In this document: positions 15,411 to 21,729 of the stretch, piece by piece
How positions within the stretch are numbered: the first letter of the stretch is position 1
Layout of the letters: each line of letters opens with the position of its first letter
NCBI GenBank assembly: GCA_038214085.1
Contig: JBBQSF010000045.1
Location: forward strand, 1 to 21,729
Length of the DNA stretch: 21,729 nt
Direction: 5' to 3'
Origin: JBBQSF01 sp038214085
Lineage (GTDB): Bacteria > Bacteroidota > Bacteroidia > Bacteroidales > CG2-30-32-10
Program-made: the position numbers and the translations under genes
The notes under the pieces: model-generated
What the model was told of the DNA's origin: nothing
Database searches by the model: none
Seen by the model: only the letters and a program-made list of their open reading frames with translations

Positions 15411-16559
15411 CTAATTTTTTTTAATCAATTTTACTGCTTCATTCGGAGTAATTCTTTCCCCATTGTTAAATGCTACAACAAAAGCATCTTTAAACCCCAG
15501 CACCTGAATTTCAGAAAGCAGGGCATTTGCTTCGGTAAGACTTTTACAATAACCGGAAACATATTTATACATTCCGTTGTGAAAATATTCCTGAACTTCC
15601 TGTATGCCCTTGAATTCGGAAGATGTTAATGCTTTTTTAGAAGGAGATGCAGCAAACTGAACTTTGAAGAAAATTTCTTTTTTCCCGGAAGTATCTTTTT
15701 TTAATGAATCGTTTTTAACAGAAATTTTTTTGTAATAAGTTGAGTCAACCTTTAACGAATTTTCATCTATTTCGGGAGCAGTATTTCCTTCCAAGTCTAA
15801 TTTGTAGGATTTAAATGCACTAAAAACTGCTGAAGCTATATACTCTTGTCCCTTTGAAGTTGAAAGAAATTCCTCATCCTTGAGATTGCTGAGAAATCCG
15901 GTTTCTATCAGAATTCCGGGCATTGTTGTTTTATAAAGCACAAGAAAACCTGCTTGTTTCACTCCTCTGTCAAATAATCCGAGTTTTGTTTTTAATTGCT
16001 TCTGAACTTTTGCTGCCAAACTCAGGCTTTGATCAATAAATGCATTTTGAAAAAGTGAGAAAATAATATTTGCTTCGGGCGAATTGGGATCAAAGCCGTC
16101 GTAATTGGTTGAATAGTTGTCTTCCATTAAAATTGTAGCATTTTCTTTTTTGGCAACATCAAGATTTGCTTGCGATTTGTGCAAACCCATTACATAAGTT
16201 TCCACCCCATAAGGTGTTTTTGAAGGATTTGCATTGCAGTGTATCGATATAAATAAATCCGCTTTGTTCTGATTGGCTATTTGGGCTCGATTAAATAATT
16301 CTACAAAAACATCCTTGCTTCTTGTGTAAATAACTTTTACATCGGGGAAATTCGACTCAATTAACTTGCCCAGTTTGAGCACAATTGATAAGGCAACGTC
16401 TTTTTCTTTTGTTTTGGTACCAAGGCATCCGGGATCCTTTCCTCCATGGCCTGCATCAAGTACAACTTTTGTTATTTTAAATTTTTTTGGAACAGCTTCG
16501 TTAAAAGATGTTAAACTAAAGATTACGATTGCACCAAAAAAAACGAATAGTCGTTTCAC
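15411..16559 (-). CDS. N-acetylmuramoyl-L-alanine amidase with C-terminal SPOR domain
   Basis: This 382-residue exported zinc amidase (Amidase_3, AmiC type) removes stem peptides from peptidoglycan during daughter-cell separation. Predicted metal ligands are H38 (DAGHGG), E52 (KEKD) and H107 (SIHCNAN); the catalytic glutamate is E219 (IETGF). A helical insertion at about 135-182 occupies the place of the autoinhibitory helix of E. coli AmiB/AmiC, so activation by a partner is possible (inference). The C-terminus (about 296-366) looks like a SPOR domain, which binds septal peptidoglycan lacking stem peptides. The start is GTG, giving MKRLFVFFGA and a proper signal peptide. It leads the minus-strand unit containing mlaD, the Cache lipoprotein and the kinase, and is divergent from lptD. 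Confidence 0.92.
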   Translation of the reverse strand: MKRLFVFFGAIVIFSLTSFNEAVPKKFKITKVVLDAGHGGKDPGCLGTKTKEKDVALSIVLKLGKLIESNFPDVKVIYTRSKDVFVELFNRAQIANQNKADLFISIHCNANPSKTPYGVETYVMGLHKSQANLDVAKKENATILMEDNYSTNYDGFDPNSPEANIIFSLFQNAFIDQSLSLAAKVQKQLKTKLGLFDRGVKQAGFLVLYKTTMPGILIETGFLSNLKDEEFLSTSKGQEYIASAVFSAFKSYKLDLEGNTAPEIDENSLKVDSTYYKKISVKNDSLKKDTSGKKEIFFKVQFAASPSKKALTSSEFKGIQEVQEYFHNGMYKYVSGYCKSLTEANALLSEIQVLGFKDAFVVAFNNGERITPNEAVKLIKKN

Positions 16560-16585
16560 CTCAAAGATTATTTTAATTAGTTTTG
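16554..16585 (+). promoter_or_regulatory. Candidate promoter for lptD
   Basis: TAGTTTTG at 16578-16585 matches TAnnTTTG exactly, with TTTC at 16554-16557 (one mismatch to TTTG) 20 bp upstream. The predicted transcript start near 16592 lies downstream of the TTG at 16583, so that codon would not be transcribed. The leader to the TTG at 16625 would be about 33 nt. Confidence 0.5.
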
Positions 16586-19201
16586 CCTGTTAATTTCTTT
16601 ATTATTACAAAAGTATTAAATATTTTGTTTTTAAGGTATCATTTATCTTTGATCTTTTTTATTGCCATTTTTCTGGCATTGCCTCTGATATTATCTGCAC
16701 AGGATACCGTTAAACCTATTGATACTGCCAAAACAATCATTGATACTACTGTTGTTAAAAATTCTTCGCTTGCTTTAGATGGAAAAGTCGTTTATTCTTC
16801 GGTTGATTCCATAAGATTTAACGTGCCTCAGCAAAAAGTGTACCTCTACGGAAAAGCGAAAATTAATTATCAGGAAATTGAACTTACCGCTGATTATATT
16901 GAAATAGATTTTAATAAAAACCAACTTTTTGCTAAAGGAATGCCTGACTCATCAGGTGTTATCAAAGGTACGCCTCTTTTTGTTCAAGGAGCACAGACCT
17001 TTACTTCCAACACAATGATATACAATTTTAAAACAAAGAAGGGTCTTATTGCTGATATAATTACAAAAGAAGGAGACAGTTATATTCATGGAAATACAGT
17101 AAAAAAATTCCCCAACAACCAAATAAATATCCGAAACGGACAATATACTACCTGCAGCCTTGAACATCCGCATTATGAAATTAAATTTGCCAAAGCAATT
17201 GTAATCCCTGATGATAAAATTATTACAGGACCCGCCTATCTTGTTATCGAAGATGTTCCAATGCCTGTTGGTGTCCCTTTTGGGTTTTTCCCCAACAAAA
17301 AAGGGCAGAAGAACGGAATATTGTTCCCCACTTATGGCGAATCTTCGAGCCGTGGGTTTTTTCTCGAAAACGGAGGCTATTACGTTGGGTTGGGACCTAG
17401 AATGGATCTTGCGCTCAGGGGAGATATTTTCTCGAGAGGAAGTTGGGCTCTAAAAGCAGCATCCAATTACAACATTCGTTATAAAATGAATGGGAACTTT
17501 AATTTAAGTTATGCCATTAATGTGGAAGGAGAAAAAGGCATAGAAGGCTACAGAAAAAATAAAGATTTTTTTATACGTTGGAACCATAATCAGGATGCTA
17601 AAGCAAGACCACACAGTCGATTTTCTGCCAATGTTAATGCCGGTTCGAGCAAATACAATACTTACAATCCTTCAAGTACTGCAGACTATTTATCAAACAC
17701 CTTTACTTCTAATGTTTCGTACACCAGCACCATTGGTTCATTGTTTAATTTTTCAGCAAATTTAAGGCACAGTCAGAATACAATTACACACAATCTGAAC
17801 ATGAGTTTGCCTGAAATTGCGCTATCTTCAAACCGTATTTATCCATTTCGCCGTGTAATAAAGGTGGGGAAATCTAAATGGTACGATAACATCAGTTTGA
17901 GCTATTCAATGAATGCACGCAATACTATAAATGGAATTGATACCGTAATTTTTAAAGATTTAAATAAAGCATTAAGAACAATGGAAAACGGTATGCAGCA
18001 TAGCATTCCAATAAGCAGCACCGTAAATGTTTTAAAATATTTCACCCTCACTAACTCGATAAGCTATACTGAACGCTGGTATTTGCAAACCATTGAAAAA
18101 AATCTTTTTCACAGCACTACTTCAACAGGCGAAGATACTTCGTATGTGGTTAAAGATACGATTCAAGGATTTAAAACAGCACGCGACTTCGGGTTTTCCT
18201 CCACACTTAGCACAAGAATATACGGAATGTATCAGTTTGACAATTCCAAAATCAAAGCCATTCGTCATGTGCTTACGCCTTCGGTTTCATTTGCTTACAT
18301 TCCTGATTTCAGTAAGGATTTCTGGGGGTATTATAAAAATTACTTTCCTAATGATTCGGCTACTGAGCCAAGCCGCTATTCTATTTTTGAACAAGGAATA
18401 TACGGTACACCGTCTTCAGCCGAATCGGGCAGGGTAGGGTTTTCTCTTTCAAACAATCTTGAAATGAAAATCAGAAGTAAAAAAGATACAATTACCGGTT
18501 TGAAAAAAGTGGTGCTGATAGAAAATTTGACCATTTCTACTTCGTATGACATTGTTAAAGATTCATTAAACTGGGCGAAAGTACTTATTAGCGGAAGAAC
18601 CAAATTATTCAAAAATTTAGACCTCCGTTATGCCACTACACTTGACCCATACGTGATTGATTCAACAGGAAAAAACCTGAAAGAATTTGAATGGGATGTA
18701 AACAAGCGTTTGCTTCGGAGTACAGGATCGGAATGGGCTTTCAGCCTCGATTGGAACCTGAGATCGAAAAAAGAGGAAAAGCCAAAAACAAGCGAAAATG
18801 CTACAGAAGAAGAAATGGCAATGATTAATGCCAACCGGAATGCCTATGTCGATTTTGATATTCCATGGACATTAAATATTTATTATACCTTCAGTTATCA
18901 GAACAATTATAAGTCGGAATTGGCTGCTTTTAAAAAGGAACTTATTCAAACGCTTTCTTTTAACGGGGATGTAAGTGTTACCCCAAAATGGAAAATTGGA
19001 TTAACTTCGGGTTATGATTTTGAACACAGCGATTTTACTTATACTTCAGTTAATATATACCGCGATCTGCACTGCTGGGAACTGGTATTTAACTGGATTC
19101 CCACCGGATTCCGCAAAAGCTACAACATGACCATTAGAGTAAAATCAACTGTGCTTCAGGATTTAAAACTCACCAAGAAAAAAGATTTCAGAGATTTTTA
19201 A
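16583..19201 (+). CDS. lptD: LptD, lipopolysaccharide-assembly outer-membrane protein
   Basis: This protein of up to 872 residues is the Bacteroidota form of LptD, the beta barrel that inserts lipopolysaccharide into the outer leaflet. It has a signal peptide ending ILSAQ, an OstA-like jelly-roll domain (about 65-185, with L-T-A-D-Y-I-E-I-D-F and T-S-N-T-M-I-Y-N-F), then TTCSLEHPHYEI and the family-typical PVGVPFGFFPNKKGQ-NGILFPTYGES block. A long barrel follows, ending in NMTIRVKSTVLQDLKLT and a short basic tail. No lptE was found in the window. The first possible start, TTG at 16583, lies inside a promoter-like element. TTG at 16625 gives MFLRYHLSLIFF and a standard signal peptide (858 residues) and is preferred. 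It is divergent from the amidase operon and converges on the OmpA-family gene 30 bp downstream. Confidence 0.93.
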   Translation: MPVNFFIITKVLNILFLRYHLSLIFFIAIFLALPLILSAQDTVKPIDTAKTIIDTTVVKNSSLALDGKVVYSSVDSIRFNVPQQKVYLYGKAKINYQEIELTADYIEIDFNKNQLFAKGMPDSSGVIKGTPLFVQGAQTFTSNTMIYNFKTKKGLIADIITKEGDSYIHGNTVKKFPNNQINIRNGQYTTCSLEHPHYEIKFAKAIVIPDDKIITGPAYLVIEDVPMPVGVPFGFFPNKKGQKNGILFPTYGESSSRGFFLENGGYYVGLGPRMDLALRGDIFSRGSWALKAASNYNIRYKMNGNFNLSYAINVEGEKGIEGYRKNKDFFIRWNHNQDAKARPHSRFSANVNAGSSKYNTYNPSSTADYLSNTFTSNVSYTSTIGSLFNFSANLRHSQNTITHNLNMSLPEIALSSNRIYPFRRVIKVGKSKWYDNISLSYSMNARNTINGIDTVIFKDLNKALRTMENGMQHSIPISSTVNVLKYFTLTNSISYTERWYLQTIEKNLFHSTTSTGEDTSYVVKDTIQGFKTARDFGFSSTLSTRIYGMYQFDNSKIKAIRHVLTPSVSFAYIPDFSKDFWGYYKNYFPNDSATEPSRYSIFEQGIYGTPSSAESGRVGFSLSNNLEMKIRSKKDTITGLKKVVLIENLTISTSYDIVKDSLNWAKVLISGRTKLFKNLDLRYATTLDPYVIDSTGKNLKEFEWDVNKRLLRSTGSEWAFSLDWNLRSKKEEKPKTSENATEEEMAMINANRNAYVDFDIPWTLNIYYTFSYQNNYKSELAAFKKELIQTLSFNGDVSVTPKWKIGLTSGYDFEHSDFTYTSVNIYRDLHCWELVFNWIPTGFRKSYNMTIRVKSTVLQDLKLTKKKDFRDF
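16608..16615 (-). promoter_or_regulatory. Candidate -7 element for the amidase operon
   Basis: On the minus strand TACTTTTG is an exact TAnnTTTG match. Transcription would start near 16601, with a leader of about 42 nt to the GTG at 16559. No clear -33 TTG is seen. The predicted transcript crosses the lptD promoter in the opposite direction. Confidence 0.4.
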
Positions 19202-19231
19202 TATTTTGAAATAATTATTTTAATCTTAGAT

Positions 19232-20491
19232 TTATTTTTCTGAAATTTTCAGTTCCACTCTTCGGTTTTTTGCGCGTCCTTCTTCGGTAGCATTGGTGGT
19301 TATTGATTTACTGCTGCCATAACCTTTATAGGTAATTCTTGATGCATTAATTCCTTTTTGAATCAGATAATCTGCAACTGCTTTTGCACGGTTATTCGAT
19401 AACGTAATATTTTCTGATTCTATACCAACATTGTCAGTATGCCCCGACACTTCAATGTTCAATTCTGCATTGGTTTTTAAAAATTCAACCTGACTGTCGA
19501 GCTCAATGAAAGACTGTGGCAATAAGTCGGATTTTCCGGTATTGAAAAAAACGTTTTTCAGGGGAATAACTTTTACTGTTGCAACAACTTTCTCTTTTGC
19601 AGGTGTTACGGAAAAATCATCAAAATTCAACCTGAACCTATTGTAATCAGCGGAGTAACTCGGTTCAATATTGTTTTTATAATATATCTGATCGAGTTTT
19701 TCCGCGTAATCCTTGTTTATTTCATTGGTTTTATTTTGAATTTCAATTTGTTTTTTTACCAATGATTTTTTGTACTCTTTTATTAATTTTTCCTGTTTTT
19801 TCTTGCTTTTTATTTTAGCGATATTCCACGATTCCTGCTGAATGTTTTTATATTTCTTTTCAATAATTTCTATTGCAGTATCTATCTCTTCAGCCTTTAT
19901 TAAATCTATTTTTTCTATTTGCAATAAAATATTCTGGTACGTGGTGTCATTCTCATAATTGTTTGTTCCTGCCGTTTTGTAAAAGTGACCGACTAGCATA
20001 TACTGTTCTCCGCCATTGGCGATAAATGAGCTTTCAAATTTTTGCCATTGAGGGTTTAGAATAACGTTAAGAAATAGTGAAGGTTTAACACATAGAATTT
20101 TTTTTGAAGAAACGTTAAATTTCTCTTTCGAAAAAAGAATGCCTACATATTGAATGGAATCAGTAGATCCTGTGAGTTGATTAACCATTGTATAGCACGA
20201 CACATCGTATTTGCGGCCTGCGATTAAAGGGCTGTCGAGTTTAACCTGAAGGTATTCCGAAGCCTGAGTACGCCAAATGCATAAACCATTTAAACAATTT
20301 CCGGAATGTGCTTTTGTGGAGTTGATTTCAAAATGATAATAAGGCATTTCGGTTTGTTCCCAGTTGTTTACAGAATACAAATTGTGTTCTTCAAATCCTG
20401 GATTTGGCACCAGATTTTGTGCCATACAAAAGTTGAAAATTGCAGAAAAAATGAAGATGAAAAATATTTTTATGTTGAAATTATTTGCCAT
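19232..20491 (-). CDS. OmpA-family protein with split jelly-roll-like N-terminal domain
   Basis: This 419-residue envelope protein ends in an OmpA-like peptidoglycan-binding domain (about 310-417). It has NVFFNTGKSDL, SGHTDNVG with D353, and LSNNRAKAV with R368, the pair that in this family binds diaminopimelate, so it should tether to the cell wall. The N-terminus has a signal peptide (about 1-24, FCMAQ) and then NLVPNPGFEE, the usual start of a carbohydrate-binding-like jelly roll. That domain runs to about 180, is interrupted by a charged helical stretch (about 190-272, many Lys, Glu and Ile), and appears to resume with RLNFDDFSVTP, the kind of strand that normally closes such domains. It lies 12 bp downstream of the pabA-like gene, so the two may be co-transcribed although their roles look unrelated. 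ATG start. Confidence 0.87.
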   Translation of the reverse strand: MANNFNIKIFFIFIFSAIFNFCMAQNLVPNPGFEEHNLYSVNNWEQTEMPYYHFEINSTKAHSGNCLNGLCIWRTQASEYLQVKLDSPLIAGRKYDVSCYTMVNQLTGSTDSIQYVGILFSKEKFNVSSKKILCVKPSLFLNVILNPQWQKFESSFIANGGEQYMLVGHFYKTAGTNNYENDTTYQNILLQIEKIDLIKAEEIDTAIEIIEKKYKNIQQESWNIAKIKSKKKQEKLIKEYKKSLVKKQIEIQNKTNEINKDYAEKLDQIYYKNNIEPSYSADYNRFRLNFDDFSVTPAKEKVVATVKVIPLKNVFFNTGKSDLLPQSFIELDSQVEFLKTNAELNIEVSGHTDNVGIESENITLSNNRAKAVADYLIQKGINASRITYKGYGSSKSITTNATEEGRAKNRRVELKISEK

Positions 20492-20503
20492 TTTATGTAA
20501 TAA

Positions 20504-21070
20504 TTATATCCCCAACCAATTCGCAATAATTTGCCTGCCATGCATTGTCATAATGGATTCCGGATGAAACTGAATTCCTCGTAAATTATATTCCTTATGT
20601 TTAAACGACATTATAATTCCATCGTTTGTTTTGGAAGTAATGTCAAAACATTTTGGTAAATTATTTTCCGAAACCACCCACGAATGATACCTTCCGACGT
20701 TTATTTTTTGCGGCAAACCATTAAATAATTCACTATCGCCGCTAATCTGAATTTCCGAAACAATTCCATGCAAGGGATGAGTCAATTGAACAAGTGTTGC
20801 GCCATACACCTCTGCAATGGCCTGATGTCCGAGGCAAATACCTAAAACATCTGAAGTGTTTGAGCAAGCTTCAATTATTTTTTTTAAGTTTCCTGCTTCG
20901 CTTGGTATACCTGGCCCCGGTGATAAAAGAATTTTAGAATATTTTTTTGCTTCCTCAATTGTAATTTCATTATTGGTACGTATAATAATATCATCAATGC
21001 CGCATTGCCTGAGCAACTGGGCCAAGTTGTGTGTAAACGAATCGAAATTATCAATGATCAGTACCTGCAT
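20504..21070 (-). CDS. pabA: Glutamine amidotransferase subunit of ADC/anthranilate synthase (PabA/TrpG)
   Basis: This 188-residue class I glutamine amidotransferase releases ammonia from glutamine for a chorismate-using partner. It has the full family pattern: start MQVLIIDNFDSF, LSPGPGIP, the nucleophile C79 in GICLGHQ, HPLHG, GRYHSWV, and H169/E171 in FHPES. Length is normal. PabA (folate) and TrpG (tryptophan) cannot be separated by sequence alone, and some bacteria use one protein for both. No trp genes are present, and the short fragment at 21275-21346, divergent from this gene, resembles the start of PabB, so I favour PabA. ATG start with no Shine-Dalgarno sequence. The OmpA-family gene follows after 12 bp. 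Confidence 0.88.
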   Translation of the reverse strand: MQVLIIDNFDSFTHNLAQLLRQCGIDDIIIRTNNEITIEEAKKYSKILLSPGPGIPSEAGNLKKIIEACSNTSDVLGICLGHQAIAEVYGATLVQLTHPLHGIVSEIQISGDSELFNGLPQKINVGRYHSWVVSENNLPKCFDITSKTNDGIIMSFKHKEYNLRGIQFHPESIMTMHGRQIIANWLGI

Positions 21071-21090
21071 AAATCAATTGTTAAAGACTT

Positions 21091-21098
21091 CAAATTTA
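21091..21098 (-). promoter_or_regulatory. Candidate -7 element for the pabA-like gene
   Basis: On the minus strand TAAATTTG matches TAnnTTTG exactly. The leader to the ATG at 21070 would be about 14 nt. No clear -33 TTG at the right distance. Confidence 0.4.
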
Positions 21099-21158
21099 TT
21101 GTTTTTTCAAATCAAGTTCTAATTTTAATTTATTGTTTGGAAAATTCTTTGTGAAAGC

Positions 21159-21190
21159 TTCGTGTCTATGTGACTTCGTGGCATATGTGT
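21159..21190. repeat. Degenerate 8-bp tandem repeat
   Basis: Four consecutive octamers, TTCGTGTC, TATGTGAC, TTCGTGGC and ATATGTGT, share an x-T-x-T/C-GTG core. It resembles the degenerate TTTGTG-type intergenic tandem repeats I recall from other bacterial genomes; I could not check this. It lies in the non-coding stretch 21071-21494, which otherwise contains the short fragment and hairpins listed separately. Confidence 0.55.
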
Positions 21191-21274
21191 AATTTTCCTA
21201 GATATAGTTATTATACGAAAATAATTATTGCATTAATTCGGAAGTATTTTATTTTCTTTGTTTGAGATAATACA

Positions 21275-21346
21275 ATGGAAAAATCAGCAGAAATAAAGCA
21301 AATGAACCAATGGGGAATTAATATTTCTTTTTTTTTAAAAGAATAA
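21275..21346 (+). pseudogene. 23-codon ORF, possible 5' remnant of pabB
   Basis: A frame of 23 codons begins MEKSAEIKQMNQWG and ends in FFLKE followed by TAA. The spacing and residues (I-x-x-M-N-Q-W-G, then a phenylalanine pair) resemble the N-terminus of Bacteroidota aminodeoxychorismate synthase component I (PabB), which begins with M-N-x-x-G followed by P-F-x-F. The resemblance stops in an A/T-rich run, and the GC-rich hairpin pair begins about 25 bp later. I infer a gene start cut off by later DNA gain or loss; the placement next to a pabA-like gene supports this. The match is short, so chance or a real small gene is possible. Confidence 0.25.
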
Positions 21347-21372
21347 CAAAATGCAACAAATAATTTAAAACC

Positions 21373-21437
21373 TGGGGCATCGCCCCATAATACTTGTAAA
21401 AAAAGCTACAAACCCTAGTAATAAGGTGCAGCGCACC
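21373..21437. repeat. REPIN-like pair of GC-rich hairpins beside a Y1 transposase
   Basis: Two compact hairpins lie 37 bp apart: TGGGGC-ATC-GCCCCA at 21373-21387 and GGTGC-AGC-GCACC at 21425-21437. The spacer arms are themselves imperfectly inverted: CCATAATACTTGTA on one side, and the reverse complement of the other side reads CCTTATTACT then TTGTA. The pair stands out sharply from the AT-rich surroundings and lies 58 bp beyond the 3' end of an IS200/REP-type transposase gene, the typical setting for the elements such enzymes mobilise. Neither hairpin is followed by a T-tract. Confidence 0.6.
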
Positions 21438-21494
21438 GTAATATTAAATTATTAATTATTCGATTAAAGAATAAAATATAAACGTTCCCTAATC

Positions 21495-21729
21495 TCATAT
21501 GTGTGAGGACTCAAAAAAGTCAAATAAATATTCTTTGTTAAATGAGATGTCAAATTCCTTCAGCAATTGTAAATACTCATCGCGAAACGACTTTTTTTTA
21601 TGATGTTCTTCCTGATTTGAAATATATTTCACAACATTATCCATGTCTGAGCGCGAATAAGTAAATGCCCCATAACCTTTTTGCCATTCAAATTTAAAGC
21701 GTGATAGATTGTTTTTCTTTATCCAATCA
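21495..21729 (-). mobile_element. IS200/REP-associated (Y1) transposase, C-terminal part
   Basis: A minus-strand frame runs off the right edge and ends with TGA at 21495-21497, giving the last 77 residues of a Y1-type (HUH) transposase of the REP-associated (RAYT/TnpA-REP) type. These enzymes nick and rejoin single-stranded DNA at hairpins. The diagnostic segments are WQKGYGAFTYSRS, then VVKYISNQEEHHKKKSF with the likely nucleophile tyrosine in KYISNQ, RDEYLQLL and EYLFDFF. The HUH motif would lie outside the window. The C-terminus is of normal form, so there is no sign of decay in the visible part. The hairpin pair 58 bp downstream is its likely associated repeat. Confidence 0.9.

Noticed and set aside
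21373..21387. Intrinsic terminator for the transposase
   Set aside because: The stem is strong but no T-tract follows on either strand, and the neighbouring second hairpin fits a transposon-associated repeat better.

Overview
The window looks like a chromosomal piece of a low-GC Bacteroidota genome. The signs are protein families largely confined to that phylum (DUF5686, DUF5723, the Bacteroidota forms of LptD and OstA/LptA), near absence of Shine-Dalgarno sequences, frequent GTG/TTG starts, and repeated matches to the Bacteroidota -7 promoter element TAnnTTTG. Almost everything acts in the cell envelope. I saw no tRNA, rRNA, CRISPR array or phage gene.

Layout. Positions 1-471 hold the 3' end of a peptidoglycan glucosaminidase. 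Positions 574-3204 encode a DUF5686 outer-membrane protein with a carboxypeptidase-regulatory-like N-terminus. Positions 3226-3526 are a 301-bp non-coding array in exact 7-bp register, with four embedded TGCC...GGCA hairpins, between convergent genes. Positions 3529-6627 (minus) are a two-gene unit: a lipoprotein with a possible surface-export signal, then a DUF5723 barrel-like protein. Positions 6716-9622 (minus) encode a large membrane-anchored protein with a predicted beta-propeller.

The centre (about 9.8-19.2 kb) is an outer-membrane biogenesis locus. An OstA/LptA-like gene and lptD, both on plus, bracket a minus-strand operon: SPOR-containing amidase, MCE/MlaD-like protein, Cache-domain putative lipoprotein, and a Cache-PAS histidine kinase without receiver domain. 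The first two plausibly act in septal peptidoglycan cleavage and phospholipid trafficking. The last two overlap by one base and look like a two-part sensor, with no response regulator in view.

Positions 19232-21070 (minus) encode an OmpA-family protein, whose N-terminal jelly-roll-like domain seems split by a coiled coil, and a PabA/TrpG glutamine amidotransferase. The right end (21071-21729) is accessory DNA: an octamer repeat, a 23-codon fragment resembling the start of PabB, a pair of GC-rich hairpins, and the 3' end of an IS200/REP-associated (Y1) transposase running off the window.

Two start sites probably need correction. The upstream-most TTG codons of the OstA-like gene and of lptD lie inside TAnnTTTG elements, and internal TTG codons give better signal peptides. 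lptD and the amidase operon also appear to have interlocking, face-to-face promoters.
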